NCBI RefSeq assembly: GCF_002204795.1
Contig: NZ_NIXO01000020.1
Coordinates: 1 to 64,000, forward strand
Direction of reading: 5' to 3'
Source: Pseudomonas sp. K2I15
GTDB lineage: Bacteria > Pseudomonadota > Gammaproteobacteria > Pseudomonadales > Pseudomonadaceae
Length of the DNA: 64,000 nucleotides
In this document: positions 34,226-41,306 of the stretch, one piece after another
How positions within the stretch are numbered: position 1 is the first letter of the stretch
Layout of the letters: every line of letters starts with the position of its first letter
Made by a program: the position numbers and the translations under genes
Notes under the pieces: generated by a model
Database searches by the model: none
The model's input: only the letters and a program-made list of their open reading frames with translations
What the model was told of the DNA's origin: nothing

Positions 34226-35093
34226 GGGCGAGTTTCCAGTTGGCGAGGTCGTTGAAGTCGGTGAGATCGTCGGGTGCGCCTTCCGGCCACTCAGGGAAAG
34301 CCACTTGGCCACCCACGGCCGCCGCCGCTGCGTTTGCTGCTGCGCGCCCCGGGTTGCCATCGGTGAGTCGGTCGTCGTCGCCGGCGATGACGATTGGTTG
34401 GCCCGGGTAGCGAGCGCGAAGTGCCATTGCCGCCGGGAGCAAGTTGCCCGCGTTCATTGCAGCGGCAACGACATAGCCGCCGTGCTGGTGGAGGCTGGCG
34501 GCCGTCGCCCACCCTTCGCAGATGCAAAGCACAGAACCTGGCTCGATGATGCCCAGCGGCGAATAGGTGCCCTTGATCCGCCCGCCGAACAGGAAGCGCT
34601 TGTCGCCGTCCGGAGCAATTCGTTGCAGGTTGACCAAGCACCCATCCAGGTACAGTGGGATCAGCAGGTCAGTGCCGCGCTGGCGCAGACCGTAGGAGCG
34701 AACTGCCTTGGCTACCAGATACGGGTGGTCGGGTGAGGCGCGGCGCGCATTGCGCCACCAGTGGTTAGCCTTCTCGGCGGCCTGCTGCTGGCGCCGGTGT
34801 TGCTCGGCTTCGCGCTGGCGCCGGGCCTGGTCAACTCGCTCGCGGATCTGGGCCGCTTCGCGGGCGTCCACCGGTTCGCGACTACACCAGGTGCTGGCGC
34901 CGCCGGCTTTCCAACTGCCGAACGCGCCGGATGCAATGCCGTCCAGGTACAGCACATACCAGCCGTTGAGCGAGCCGGGCTTATCCTCCGGTACGCGGAA
35001 CCGGTGGATTGCACCGTCGGGCTCTGGCAGCCAGTCGAGAGGACCATAGATGGCCTGGAGGGCATCACGGAATTGGATCGTTGCGTCTGTCAT
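34212..35093 (-). CDS. Toprim-domain primase-like protein
   Basis: 293 residues. N-terminal half (about 1-110) is a primase-type accessory region rich in charged helices (EAAQIRERVDQARRQREAEQ). The C-terminal Toprim domain shows LCICEGWATAASL (catalytic Glu) and IVIAGDDDRL (DxD). It resembles the primase portion of P4 alpha, with the helicase carried by the separate DUF927 gene. The start overlaps the upstream 75-residue gene by four bases. Confidence 0.85.
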   Translation of the reverse strand: MTDATIQFRDALQAIYGPLDWLPEPDGAIHRFRVPEDKPGSLNGWYVLYLDGIASGAFGSWKAGGASTWCSREPVDAREAAQIRERVDQARRQREAEQHRRQQQAAEKANHWWRNARRASPDHPYLVAKAVRSYGLRQRGTDLLIPLYLDGCLVNLQRIAPDGDKRFLFGGRIKGTYSPLGIIEPGSVLCICEGWATAASLHQHGGYVVAAAMNAGNLLPAAMALRARYPGQPIVIAGDDDRLTDGNPGRAAANAAAAAVGGQVAFPEWPEGAPDDLTDFNDLANWKLAHVQA

Positions 35094-35317
35094 GCGGCCC
35101 CCTTCGGCGGGGTAAACCGCTTGGCCAAGTTCTCCAGCTTCTGAGTCAGGCGCTCCAGCTCATCGCAGTGGCGGCCTTGATCGCCTTCCGAGATGCGCAG
35201 CTCCAGGAAGCCGATCAGAGTTTCCACCAGCACGGCATAGCTGGCGCTGTCGATATGAGCGCCAGCAGCCGGTGGGCCACCACCGCCCTTGGGCTTGATG
35301 GGAGTGACGTTACCCAT
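35090..35317 (-). CDS. Small hypothetical protein coupled to the primase gene
   Basis: 75 residues: Gly/Pro-rich N-terminus (IKPKGGGGPPAAG) and a helical C-terminal half ending AKRFTPPKGAA. It overlaps the genes on both sides by four to eight bases, so it is part of the replication operon. Unknown role; possibly a single-strand-binding or primase-accessory peptide. Confidence 0.6.
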   Translation of the reverse strand: MGNVTPIKPKGGGGPPAAGAHIDSASYAVLVETLIGFLELRISEGDQGRHCDELERLTQKLENLAKRFTPPKGAA

Positions 35318-35771
35318 GAGTCACCCCCTCGGCGCCCGAATGACCGACCCAGGCGGCGCCGTCGAAGCGTTGCAGGCGCACGTCGGCCAGCGGCACGTCG
35401 CCAGCAATGGCAAACCAGTTGATGGGCGAGGCACCACGCTTGCGTCCCACAGATTCCAGCTTGCGGCGGGTGGTGCTGGTGATACCTGCGTACTTGCAGG
35501 CATCCACCCAACTCATCAGGCGCGCGTCGTCGGCAGGAAGGGAAAACCGGGCACAGCCAAACTCGGCCAGTTGCTCTGCAAAGGTCAGCAAGCGCGGACC
35601 ATCCGCGCCCATGACCATCTTGGTCGCGGTGCCCTCCCAGCGTTGCGCCTTGGAAAACCACACTAGCGGCGGCTCATGCTCGGCACCGGCGTTGTTTGGG
35701 TGAAGTGATCCAGACGTGAGGATCAGCGGCAGATGATGATGTTCTGTCGTGTAGTGGTGAACCATGATCAC
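35310..35771 (-). CDS. Hypothetical protein with ART-like N-terminal motif
   Basis: 153 residues. The start HHYTTEHHHLPLILTSGSL, then PPLVWFSKAQRWEGTATKM resembles the first strands of ADP-ribosyltransferase-like folds (H-Y-T...L..I...G.L, as in DarT/RES-type domains), and a later Glu in LTFAEQLAEFG could be relevant. The similarity is a pattern, not a proven homology. It overlaps the downstream and upstream genes by a few bases in the replication operon. Confidence 0.5.
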   Translation of the reverse strand: MIMVHHYTTEHHHLPLILTSGSLHPNNAGAEHEPPLVWFSKAQRWEGTATKMVMGADGPRLLTFAEQLAEFGCARFSLPADDARLMSWVDACKYAGITSTTRRKLESVGRKRGASPINWFAIAGDVPLADVRLQRFDGAAWVGHSGAEGVTHG

Positions 35772-36052
35772 TGGCGACCTCCTTGACGATCAGCGCCAGC
35801 AAAGGCCCGGCAGACGTTGCCGTTGTTCACGCCGTGCCAGTGGGTGATGTCGTCGATCCCGTCAACCAGGCAGGCCGTCACCTGGGCGTCAGCGCAACGC
35901 ATTACAACGCGCCCGCACTCGGCGTCGGCCTCGGTCAAGAACGGCCCCAGCAATGCCTTGGGCACCTTCGGGTGTGTCACGTAAAACAGTTCGGTGGCTT
36001 TTTTCAGGCAAGCCGATCCCGTCGACGCAGATGCGCCGTTTTGAATTTTCAT
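35768..36052 (-). CDS. Small hypothetical protein of the replication operon
   Basis: 94 residues from ATG 36052. Compact alpha/beta with KATELFYVTHPKVPKALLGP and ITHWHGVNNGNVCRAF. No family recognised. Stop overlaps the start of the next gene (ATGA). Confidence 0.55.
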   Translation of the reverse strand: MKIQNGASASTGSACLKKATELFYVTHPKVPKALLGPFLTEADAECGRVVMRCADAQVTACLVDGIDDITHWHGVNNGNVCRAFAGADRQGGRQ

Positions 36053-36125
36053 AGTTAACCTCTTAGGTCAGGTCGCTAGATCGAATCTGAACATGACGGC
36101 ATCGCCGCCTTGAATGGGGTGATGG

Positions 36126-36416
36126 TCATGGACAGCTCCTGACGTGAACCGCGTCGTGAGCAGCGCCAGCGTGTCGTCCCTTCCAGAAAAAGTTGCGGGT
36201 TGCGAGGGTGATCGACTCCAGGCGGCTTTCGATCTCAGTGGCAAGGGGGTTATTCCATCCACCGTCGAGCTGCGGGACAACGTGCGCCAAAAGGATTGAG
36301 CGCAATTCGTTGAAGGTCGCACGGGCCTCATTCAGGCGCGCCATTTGCTCGGCTGTGACAACAACGTCATCCAGCAACTCTCCCTCGATGACCAATACAG
36401 CGGGGAGCCTATTCAT
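36126..36416 (-). CDS. Small hypothetical protein of the replication operon
   Basis: 96 residues from the ATG in the ATGA overlap with the preceding gene. N-terminus MNRLPAVLVIEGELLDDVVV, then a helix (QMARLNEARATFNELRSILL). Soluble; function unknown. Overlap-coupled organisation supports it as a real gene. Confidence 0.6.
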   Translation of the reverse strand: MNRLPAVLVIEGELLDDVVVTAEQMARLNEARATFNELRSILLAHVVPQLDGGWNNPLATEIESRLESITLATRNFFWKGRHAGAAHDAVHVRSCP

Positions 36417-36703
36417 CGCGATACCCCCAAATCCTGCGACGCAATTTCGGATTGTGCGTTCTGTGGCGCGCACCCACTGAGAGCCTTGCCGATCGCCTCA
36501 AAATCTCCGCTGGCGGTGTTGGCGCCATCAGCGGCCAGGTTCCACGCAATGTCCACCAGGTTGCGGACGTGCTGGCTCGTGCCATTGTCTGCCAGTGCGG
36601 CATACAGCAGGGATTCAAGCTTGCCCAGGACGACCTGTGCGCTGCCTAGATCCTCAAGCGCGTCGTGGGCGATCTCTTGGATGGTGCGGGCGGGGGTATT
36701 CAT
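36413..36703 (-). CDS. Small helical protein of the replication operon
   Basis: 96 residues, helical throughout: ARTIQEIAHDALEDLGSAQV and HVRNLVDIAWNLAADGANTA. It recalls the short DUF3077-like proteins of Pseudomonas in length and helix pattern (compare the gene at 44483), but the similarity is weak. It overlaps both neighbours by four bases. Confidence 0.6.
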   Translation of the reverse strand: MNTPARTIQEIAHDALEDLGSAQVVLGKLESLLYAALADNGTSQHVRNLVDIAWNLAADGANTASGDFEAIGKALSGCAPQNAQSEIASQDLGVSR

Positions 36704-36861
36704 TGCACACCCTCTGCAGACTCTAGGGAGCGGGCGATGCTCATGTGGTGCGAATAACGCTTGAGTCGGGTTGCGAGGCTGGAGTTTGCGCGGAGGGCGC
36801 TCAGTGCCATGCGGCGGTGAGCAAATGCGCGAATTGCGGGCAGAGTGAGGGCGTGTTTCAT
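36700..36861 (-). CDS. First small ORF after the C4-type leader
   Basis: 53 residues from the ATG at 36861, with GGGAG nine bases upstream. Sequence: basic helix with SAIR-like start (LPAIRAFAHRRMALSALRAN) and KRYSHHMSIARSLE. Longer frames into the leader are rejected because the leader has a conserved RNA fold. It is the probable direct target of the leader's antisense segment. Unknown function; resembles short basic peptides that open phage early operons. Confidence 0.65.
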   Translation of the reverse strand: MKHALTLPAIRAFAHRRMALSALRANSSLATRLKRYSHHMSIARSLESAEGVQ

Positions 36862-36993
36862 AGATGTAGCTCCCGAATCAGGGGAACCACCACGGCCTGC
36901 CGCCAAGCAGAGAAGGGTGGCGAGTTGCACAGGATTGGCGGACCGGTGATTCAGGAACCCGGCGCACCCGAGGGTGCTCCTGCGCAACCCGCC
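36862..36993 (-). ncRNA. C4-type antisense RNA leader of the island replication operon
   Basis: On the minus strand a long stem (36993-36978 with 36934-36919) encloses hairpin GCACCC/GGGTGC (36977-36964) and hairpin CCGG-12 nt-CCGG (36962-36943). The loop of the second hairpin holds TCCTGAATCA (36956-36947), which is complementary (one U-G) to TGATTCGGGA (36880-36871), covering the Shine-Dalgarno of the first gene. A second segment CCGCCAA (36941-36935) pairs with TTGGCGG (36906-36900). Two antisense/target pairs around a three-way fold are the hallmark of P1/P7 C4 and P4 CI RNAs. The equivalent at 44351 has the same fold with changed pairs. Confidence 0.8.
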
Positions 36994-37005
36994 ATAAAAC
37001 GAGAA

Positions 37006-37057
37006 TGCGGGCACAAAAAAAGCGCCTGCAATCGTAATGGGGGCGCTGTTGCGCCTG
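37006..37057 (-). terminator. Conserved hairpin/T-run box before the C4-type leader
   Basis: CAGGCGCAACAGCGCC, then a hairpin AGCGCC-15 nt-GGCGCT followed by TTTTTT and TGCCCGCA. A nearly identical box lies at the same distance before the other C4-type leader (44288-44340). It looks like an intrinsic terminator insulating the leader from the upstream Rha gene, or part of a conserved promoter/attenuator. Confidence 0.7.
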
Positions 37058-37175
37058 AAATCATTCGACCCGCCAAGGTCGTTGTCAGCAATGTGACGGG
37101 GAGAACCATACCGGCGGGCGTGATTGCTTGCAACAGAAGTTATCGACCGTTCATCGCTGATCATGAGCATTGCTG

Positions 37176-37694
37176 TCATGGGCGGAAGCCCTCCGAATCG
37201 AGTGGCAGCCTCAGTTGCTCCCTCAGATGGGCGACGTGCGCGTACACGCCTGGTTTTTCGTAGCGCCAGTGCGCCAGCCGGCGACCGCTGTTGCTGGCTT
37301 CCTTTTTGCGGGCCTCCAGCGTCTGGCAGGCGTGCCCATACCGAGCCTCGCGGAACGCCATTATTAGGCTCGCTTTCAGTTCCACAACGCGGTCGGTATT
37401 GCGGGACAGCGACAGCAGGAAGAACGCTTGATCTTCGTTCAGCAGGGCGAAGCGTTCCGGCCTACCACCAGCAGTTCCGGCCAAGGGTTTCTCCGTTTGA
37501 AAAGGAACAACCCCGAACTCTTCAAATTTCGCCAGGTAGCGCTCGATAAGCACCATCGAGTTTTTGTGTTTGTTACCCAGTTGCTCAGCCAGCAAGCGGC
37601 TGTCGACGCGAGGTTCGCCCTGGTAATCAGTCACGGCAATGTGAGGATTTCCCGGATCACCCTCGCCCATCGGCTCAATGATCTTGGTCGTCAT
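37176..37694 (-). CDS. Rha-family phage regulatory protein
   Basis: 172 residues. Conserved Rha block: VDSRLLAEQLGNKHKNSMVL, IERYLAKFEEFGVV, RFALLNEDQAFFLLSLSRNT and VVELKASLIMAFREAR. Rha proteins are DNA-binding regulators of lambdoid prophages and satellites. The start overlaps the HTH gene by four bases. The gene ends about 120 bases before the conserved terminator box and is probably the immunity/early regulator of the island. Confidence 0.88.
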   Translation of the reverse strand: MTTKIIEPMGEGDPGNPHIAVTDYQGEPRVDSRLLAEQLGNKHKNSMVLIERYLAKFEEFGVVPFQTEKPLAGTAGGRPERFALLNEDQAFFLLSLSRNTDRVVELKASLIMAFREARYGHACQTLEARKKEASNSGRRLAHWRYEKPGVYAHVAHLREQLRLPLDSEGFRP

Positions 37695-37990
37695 GAGACC
37701 ACCTTCTGCACTGGGCCAGTACTCAGGTAGTAGGTCGCAACCTTCTGGTGCTCGCGGCCTTGGTCATCCTTCAGCGTACCCAGGTGGGTAACGATGCCGT
37801 GCCCCTGCGCACGCAGCTCAGATATTCGCGCACCAGGGCGCAGGATGTTAAGAAGCATGATGGCTTGGAAGGTGTTGATCGAACCATGCAGATGCAGGTA
37901 AGCCAAAAGGCGCATGCGCTGGGCGCTACCACTGGTGTCGCTGACGCTTTGCGCCGAGCAACTATTCTCGGAATGCAGGATCTTTTCCAT
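37691..37990 (-). CDS. Helix-turn-helix protein (winged-helix, HTH_39-like)
   Basis: 99 residues from the ATG at 37990. The core SAQRMRLLAYLHLHGSINTF, then AIMLLNILRPGARISELRAQ, then IVTHLGTLKDDQGREHQKVA is the short winged-helix used by many phage proteins that discriminate conditions (LLAYL..GS.NT..A). It is coupled to rha by a four-base overlap. Likely part of the immunity module. Confidence 0.8.
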   Translation of the reverse strand: MEKILHSENSCSAQSVSDTSGSAQRMRLLAYLHLHGSINTFQAIMLLNILRPGARISELRAQGHGIVTHLGTLKDDQGREHQKVATYYLSTGPVQKVVS

Positions 37991-38162
37991 GTCAGGCCAC
38001 CCCACTATCAGAGTCAGCTTCGGTATGGACGAATTGATGGCGGCAAACTAAACGACGATTAAGCACCAAAGCGTTTAAGGGTACAGGAAGGGGTAAAGCC
38101 GCTTTTTCAAGACAAAGCGATCCTGTCCCCGCGTCAGCGCAGAGTTGATTGGTCATCATGGG

Positions 38163-38381
38163 TTAAGCCTCCTGACTGAGCAGGAAGGATTCCACAGACT
38201 CAGGCTCCCAGCGGACTGAACGACCAAAACGGATCGGTTCAGGGAAGCCTGGAGTTTTAGACCAGCGCCACCAAGTGGAACGGCTGACCTGATAGCGGGC
38301 ACAGAGCTGAGCTGCGGTTGCGCGAGTGCCAGGGATCGGCAGGTTGGGTAAATCAGTGATGCGGGCGACATTTGATGTCAT
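38163..38381 (-). CDS. AlpA/excisionase-type small DNA-binding protein
   Basis: 72 residues from the ATG at 38381. TRATAAQLCARYQVSRSTWW, then RWSKTPGFPEPIRFGRSVRW is the MerR/AlpA-type winged helix of excisionases and prophage activators; EPESVESFLLSQ is the usual end. In P4-like islands AlpA homologues control integrase expression and excision. It lies downstream of the integrase gene, after a non-coding stretch of about 1.1 kb. Confidence 0.88.
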   Translation of the reverse strand: MTSNVARITDLPNLPIPGTRATAAQLCARYQVSRSTWWRWSKTPGFPEPIRFGRSVRWEPESVESFLLSQEA

Positions 38382-38623
38382 TGGTGATTTCTCAATAAAC
38401 CGAATTGAAAAACCGAGAGGATCGTCCTGTAGACCACCCGTACCTGTGAACAGGTCAAAAGGTGGCAAGTCATCGGAAAGAGCACCACTGCATAAAAAAC
38501 CAGTAGCGCATTATTCCCTCCGGTACTACAGTCCGCCCGAGTTTACCTTTTACGGTAAATTCATCGAAGCCCGTCAAAATGCTTCTCCCTCGGCGTTGCG
38601 TGCTGGCCTAGCCGGTATGCAGA

Positions 38624-38685
38624 GGACGTTAGAGCGTCCTTTTCCGAGCAGCCCCTGGAGGTCGAAGACCAGGGGCTTTCTTTTG
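38624..38685 (+). terminator. Two consecutive intrinsic terminator-like hairpins
   Basis: GGACG-TTAGAG-CGTCC followed by TTTT, then AGCCCCTGG-10 nt-CCAGGGGCT followed by TTTCTTTTG. They imply a plus-strand transcript starting upstream within 38.4-38.6 kb, where only minus-strand genes are known; a small RNA is possible. Confidence 0.6.
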
Positions 38686-38847
38686 TCTGCAATTCCAACT
38701 GTCAGCGATTCTAACAGCAAACTCTAACCAACAATGTTCGATGGCGTTTCATTTGTTGGTAGAAAGCTCTAGGCGTGGTCGCATGGTAACGGGGCACCAA
38801 AAAAACACCAAACAGTTTTTTGCCGACTATGTGTGGATTACTTGCAC

Positions 38848-38863
38848 TGTTCCACATGGAACA
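38848..38863. promoter_or_regulatory. parS-like site (chromosomal ParB binding site)
   Basis: TGTTCCACATGGAACA differs from the bacterial parS core TGTTCCACGTGGAACA by one base near the centre. Pseudomonas ParB recognises this 16-mer and tolerates some single changes. Confidence 0.6.
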
Positions 38864-39163
38864 ATCTCCCAACTACTGCCCAACATGTACCAACACGTAC
38901 CAACACGTCCGTTTACGTTCGACTATGTATTGGGGAAAGCGCAAAAAATATCCCCCTACCGCTTGTCTGACCGCTCGAAATGCCCTAAGCATGGGGGTCT
39001 CAGGGGGGGCGCATGAGGGCCTCAATAGGTTCCAGCAATGATCATGCATAGATTTTACGGTGATATTTTGACGATAATTGCACCAGTGTTTTGTCGTGCG
39101 CGCCACGAAACACAAACTAAGCAAAACGTGGCGCGGAAATCGCACCCGCGCTTTTTAATCGCA

Positions 39164-39206
39164 GTGTCGCGACACAAAACGTGAATTAAGAAATCGTGTC
39201 GCGACA
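39164..39206. repeat. Pair of GTGTCGCGACA palindromes
   Basis: A perfect 12-bp palindrome GTGTCGCGACAC at 39164-39175 and an 11-bp copy GTGTCGCGACA at 39196-39206, 32 bases apart (three helical turns). They look like paired operator sites. Upstream at 39099-39135 is a related inverted repeat, CGCGCCACG/CGTGGCGCG. Confidence 0.6.
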
Positions 39207-39461
39207 TATCTCGCCAGCTCCAAATTCCAAACTAACAACGTACCGTATTACTAAACGTTGTTTATTCCCGCTTATTCCCGCTTATTCCCACCTATTCGCA
39301 GTTTCAGCGTGTTTTAAGCAGAGTTTGCGGAACTGAAAAGTGCTGTAGGCCGCGTACTACGGGGATTCAGCAGCGGACTGCTGGTGGTGCCCTGCGTACG
39401 ACAAGATTGGGACATGGGGGCGGGGATTTTCTTTTTCAGATTCGGGTCAGCTGCACGAAAT

Positions 39462-40907
39462 TCACGACATTGCATCGGTTTTTTTCTTTTTCCGGTGCGA
39501 GATGGAAAGCACGTTGCCCGTATCAGTGACCTCCCCCAAAGCCTTAGCCAAAGCTCGGTCAAAGAGCTCGATAGCTTTACGTTTCTCTGGCAGCGCTGCT
39601 TCGGGATTGTTTCGGTAGTGCCGAGAAACGACACCTGTCTGGCCGTGAGCCTGAAGGAGATCTGACAAACGATCATCAACACCGTGCTTCTGCATCAGCT
39701 GTGTGCAGGTCCGGCGCAGGTCTCTCGGGGAGAAAGTCGGGATCTTCGCACCAGCGATTAACGCGTGCTTGGAATCCAGCCAGTCTGCAACGGCATGGGT
39801 CGGACTACTGATCACAAAGGGCTGTTTACCGTGTGTAGTCCAGGGCCATGGATGATCACCATTGATTTCCCGCACTTGCCGCATTATGGCAATGGCTCGA
39901 TCGGAGAGCGGTACCAAATGCGGCCGGCTCATGGTTTGACCACCTCGCCCCTTGCGGTGAATTAATAGCACCGTGCCCGCGTCTAGATCGTAGTCCCCCC
40001 AAGTGGTTTCGATCAGGTTCTTGATCCGCTGACCGCCAGTTGATATGACAAACTTGAATAGCAGCGCCATTACCGGACCAATTCCGTCTGTACTCTGAAC
40101 CGTCTCCCAGAATTGCTTAAGCTCAGCATCAGACAGGGCTCGTTCGACAGGCGCCGAGACTTTATCGACCTTCACCATTGCTGCAGGGTTGATCTCAAGG
40201 CTATAGGTCTTCGCATTGGAGCGACCAACCACACTCTCAGCCGTGAGCCCATGGTTGAATGCTGCCACCAGAAACGAACGCATACGATCCGCCTGCACTT
40301 TGGAGCCGCGCTCCCAGATCGGGTTGAGAATGGTGAGGATGTGGTCAGCCCTAATATCTCGGGCCTTCATCCGTATTACCTCAGGGTGGGGCTCTTGCAT
40401 GTTCGTCTTGAGCAGCCGTTCCAACTCCTTCACGACACCAGGTGTCGCCTTCACGCGGCGCGACTCAATGTAATCCAGGAACAAATCGTGAAAGCTTCCG
40501 CGGGCCGCTTCAATTTCGGCGAGGCGGAAACGTTCTAGCCGTTCCGCTTCCTCCAATGCGGCTGTGGCTGCACGACTAGCCGCGGCCGCTACTTGTTGCA
40601 CCGAGATGTGCTCCAAGTACTTGGCAATACCGCCAGCGGCAGCCGCCTCAACTGAAATTCGCAAAGCCTCACCCCGGATACCATCCAAGCTCTGCTCGTC
40701 TGTACCCACACGCGGCTTCTTCGCAAGCGTTCCGAGAGGCAGCCGCTTGTCGCTGTCAGATGTGCGTTCCCGATAGTAGGCCTGAATAGCTCCGGAAGCT
40801 TTACGCTCGAGCAGCAAAGTCCCCTTTCCGCGAGAGCCGACCGGCTCCGACTGACGAGTCTTTACCGCATAGGCTTCCATCTCGGTCATACGCGTACGCT
40901 TAGCCAT
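39462..40907 (-). CDS. int: Tyrosine-type site-specific integrase
   Basis: 481 residues from the ATG at 40907 (GGGAAAG upstream). Arm/core-binding N-terminal half (about 1-280), catalytic half with box I STGGQRIKNLIETT (Arg), the beta-hairpin lysine region HRKGRGG, box II SPRDLRRTC, the His in QAHGQTG and the nucleophile Tyr in SRHYRNNP. The first residue of box II is Arg where most integrases have His. It lies next to attR and should catalyse integration at tRNA-Thr. A longer upstream reading runs through likely arm sites. Confidence 0.93.
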   Translation of the reverse strand: MAKRTRMTEMEAYAVKTRQSEPVGSRGKGTLLLERKASGAIQAYYRERTSDSDKRLPLGTLAKKPRVGTDEQSLDGIRGEALRISVEAAAAGGIAKYLEHISVQQVAAAASRAATAALEEAERLERFRLAEIEAARGSFHDLFLDYIESRRVKATPGVVKELERLLKTNMQEPHPEVIRMKARDIRADHILTILNPIWERGSKVQADRMRSFLVAAFNHGLTAESVVGRSNAKTYSLEINPAAMVKVDKVSAPVERALSDAELKQFWETVQSTDGIGPVMALLFKFVISTGGQRIKNLIETTWGDYDLDAGTVLLIHRKGRGGQTMSRPHLVPLSDRAIAIMRQVREINGDHPWPWTTHGKQPFVISSPTHAVADWLDSKHALIAGAKIPTFSPRDLRRTCTQLMQKHGVDDRLSDLLQAHGQTGVVSRHYRNNPEAALPEKRKAIELFDRALAKALGEVTDTGNVLSISHRKKKKTDAMS

Positions 40908-40910
40908 TCT

Positions 40911-40941
40911 TTCCCCGTTTTCCCCATCCGTTCCCCGTTTC
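40911..40941. repeat. TTCCCC repeats upstream of the integrase gene (candidate arm-type sites)
   Basis: TTCCCC at 40911, 40920 and 40931, with CGTTCCCCGTTTC at 40929-40941 identical to 24638-24650 near attL. They overlap the integrase ribosome-binding region, so bound integrase could repress its own synthesis. Confidence 0.5.
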
Positions 40942-41067
40942 TCATGCAAAGGTACGCTAACAGGTGAAACATAGAAAGACATCGAATTGACTACAGACCA
41001 AGTAAACCCTGGGCCAAGCAAAACAGGTGACACTCGATGAAGCGAGGTAAAGCCTCAGAGCAAACGG

Positions 41068-41114
41068 CTTGTAATCAGTAGTTCCCGGGTTCGACTCCTG
41101 GTGCCGGCACCATA
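41068..41114 (+). repeat. attR, right attachment site (3' half of tRNA-Thr)
   Basis: Copy of 24515-24561 with one substitution (AGGTCCC in attL, AGTTCCC here). It contains only the 3' half of the tRNA and has no 5' half upstream, so it is not a tRNA gene. Confidence 0.93.
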
Positions 41115-41121
41115 CAAAACG

Positions 41122-41148
41122 AAGCCCTCGCAGAAATGTGAGGGCTTT
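41122..41148 (+). terminator. Rho-independent terminator after attR
   Basis: AAGCCCTC-8 nt-GTGAGGGCTT followed by TGTTGTTT. Probably the original terminator of the tRNA-Thr transcript before island insertion. Confidence 0.7.
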
Positions 41149-41306
41149 GTTGTTTCTGGGGTGTTCATATTCTTTGTGCACCCGCCCCCTCCCCTGCTAA
41201 ATCGTCAAAACCCTCCGATTTTTGTTCCAAAGGTTCATCTTTCAACCTTTATGCTAAATTATGGGTGGCCAATAATTATGGCGTATCCATAAAAAGAGGT
41301 AATTGC

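Larger units (their letters stand above)
38382..39461. promoter_or_regulatory. 1.08-kb non-coding region: hairpins, parS-like site, repeats
   Basis: No supported protein gene. It holds plus-strand terminator-like hairpins at 38624-38643 and 38650-38685, a parS-like palindrome at 38848-38863, doublets CACCAAA (38795, 38806), GTACCAACAC (38887, 38897) and TTATTCCC (39262, 39272, 39282), the repeated half-palindrome at 39099-39140 and the GTGTCGCGACA pair at 39164 and 39196. A plus-strand frame up to 38727 with SPSALRAGLAGMQRTLERPF has some protein character but no ribosome-binding site. Confidence 0.6.

Noticed and set aside
38326..38727. 133-codon plus-strand frame with a protein-like patch (SPSALRAGLAGMQRTLERPF)
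   Set aside because: No ribosome-binding site, overlaps the AlpA gene on the other strand and runs through two terminator hairpins. Kept only as a remark.
41068..41114. Second tRNA-Thr gene
   Set aside because: Only the 3' half (anticodon loop onward) is present; no acceptor 5' strand or D-arm precedes it. It is attR.
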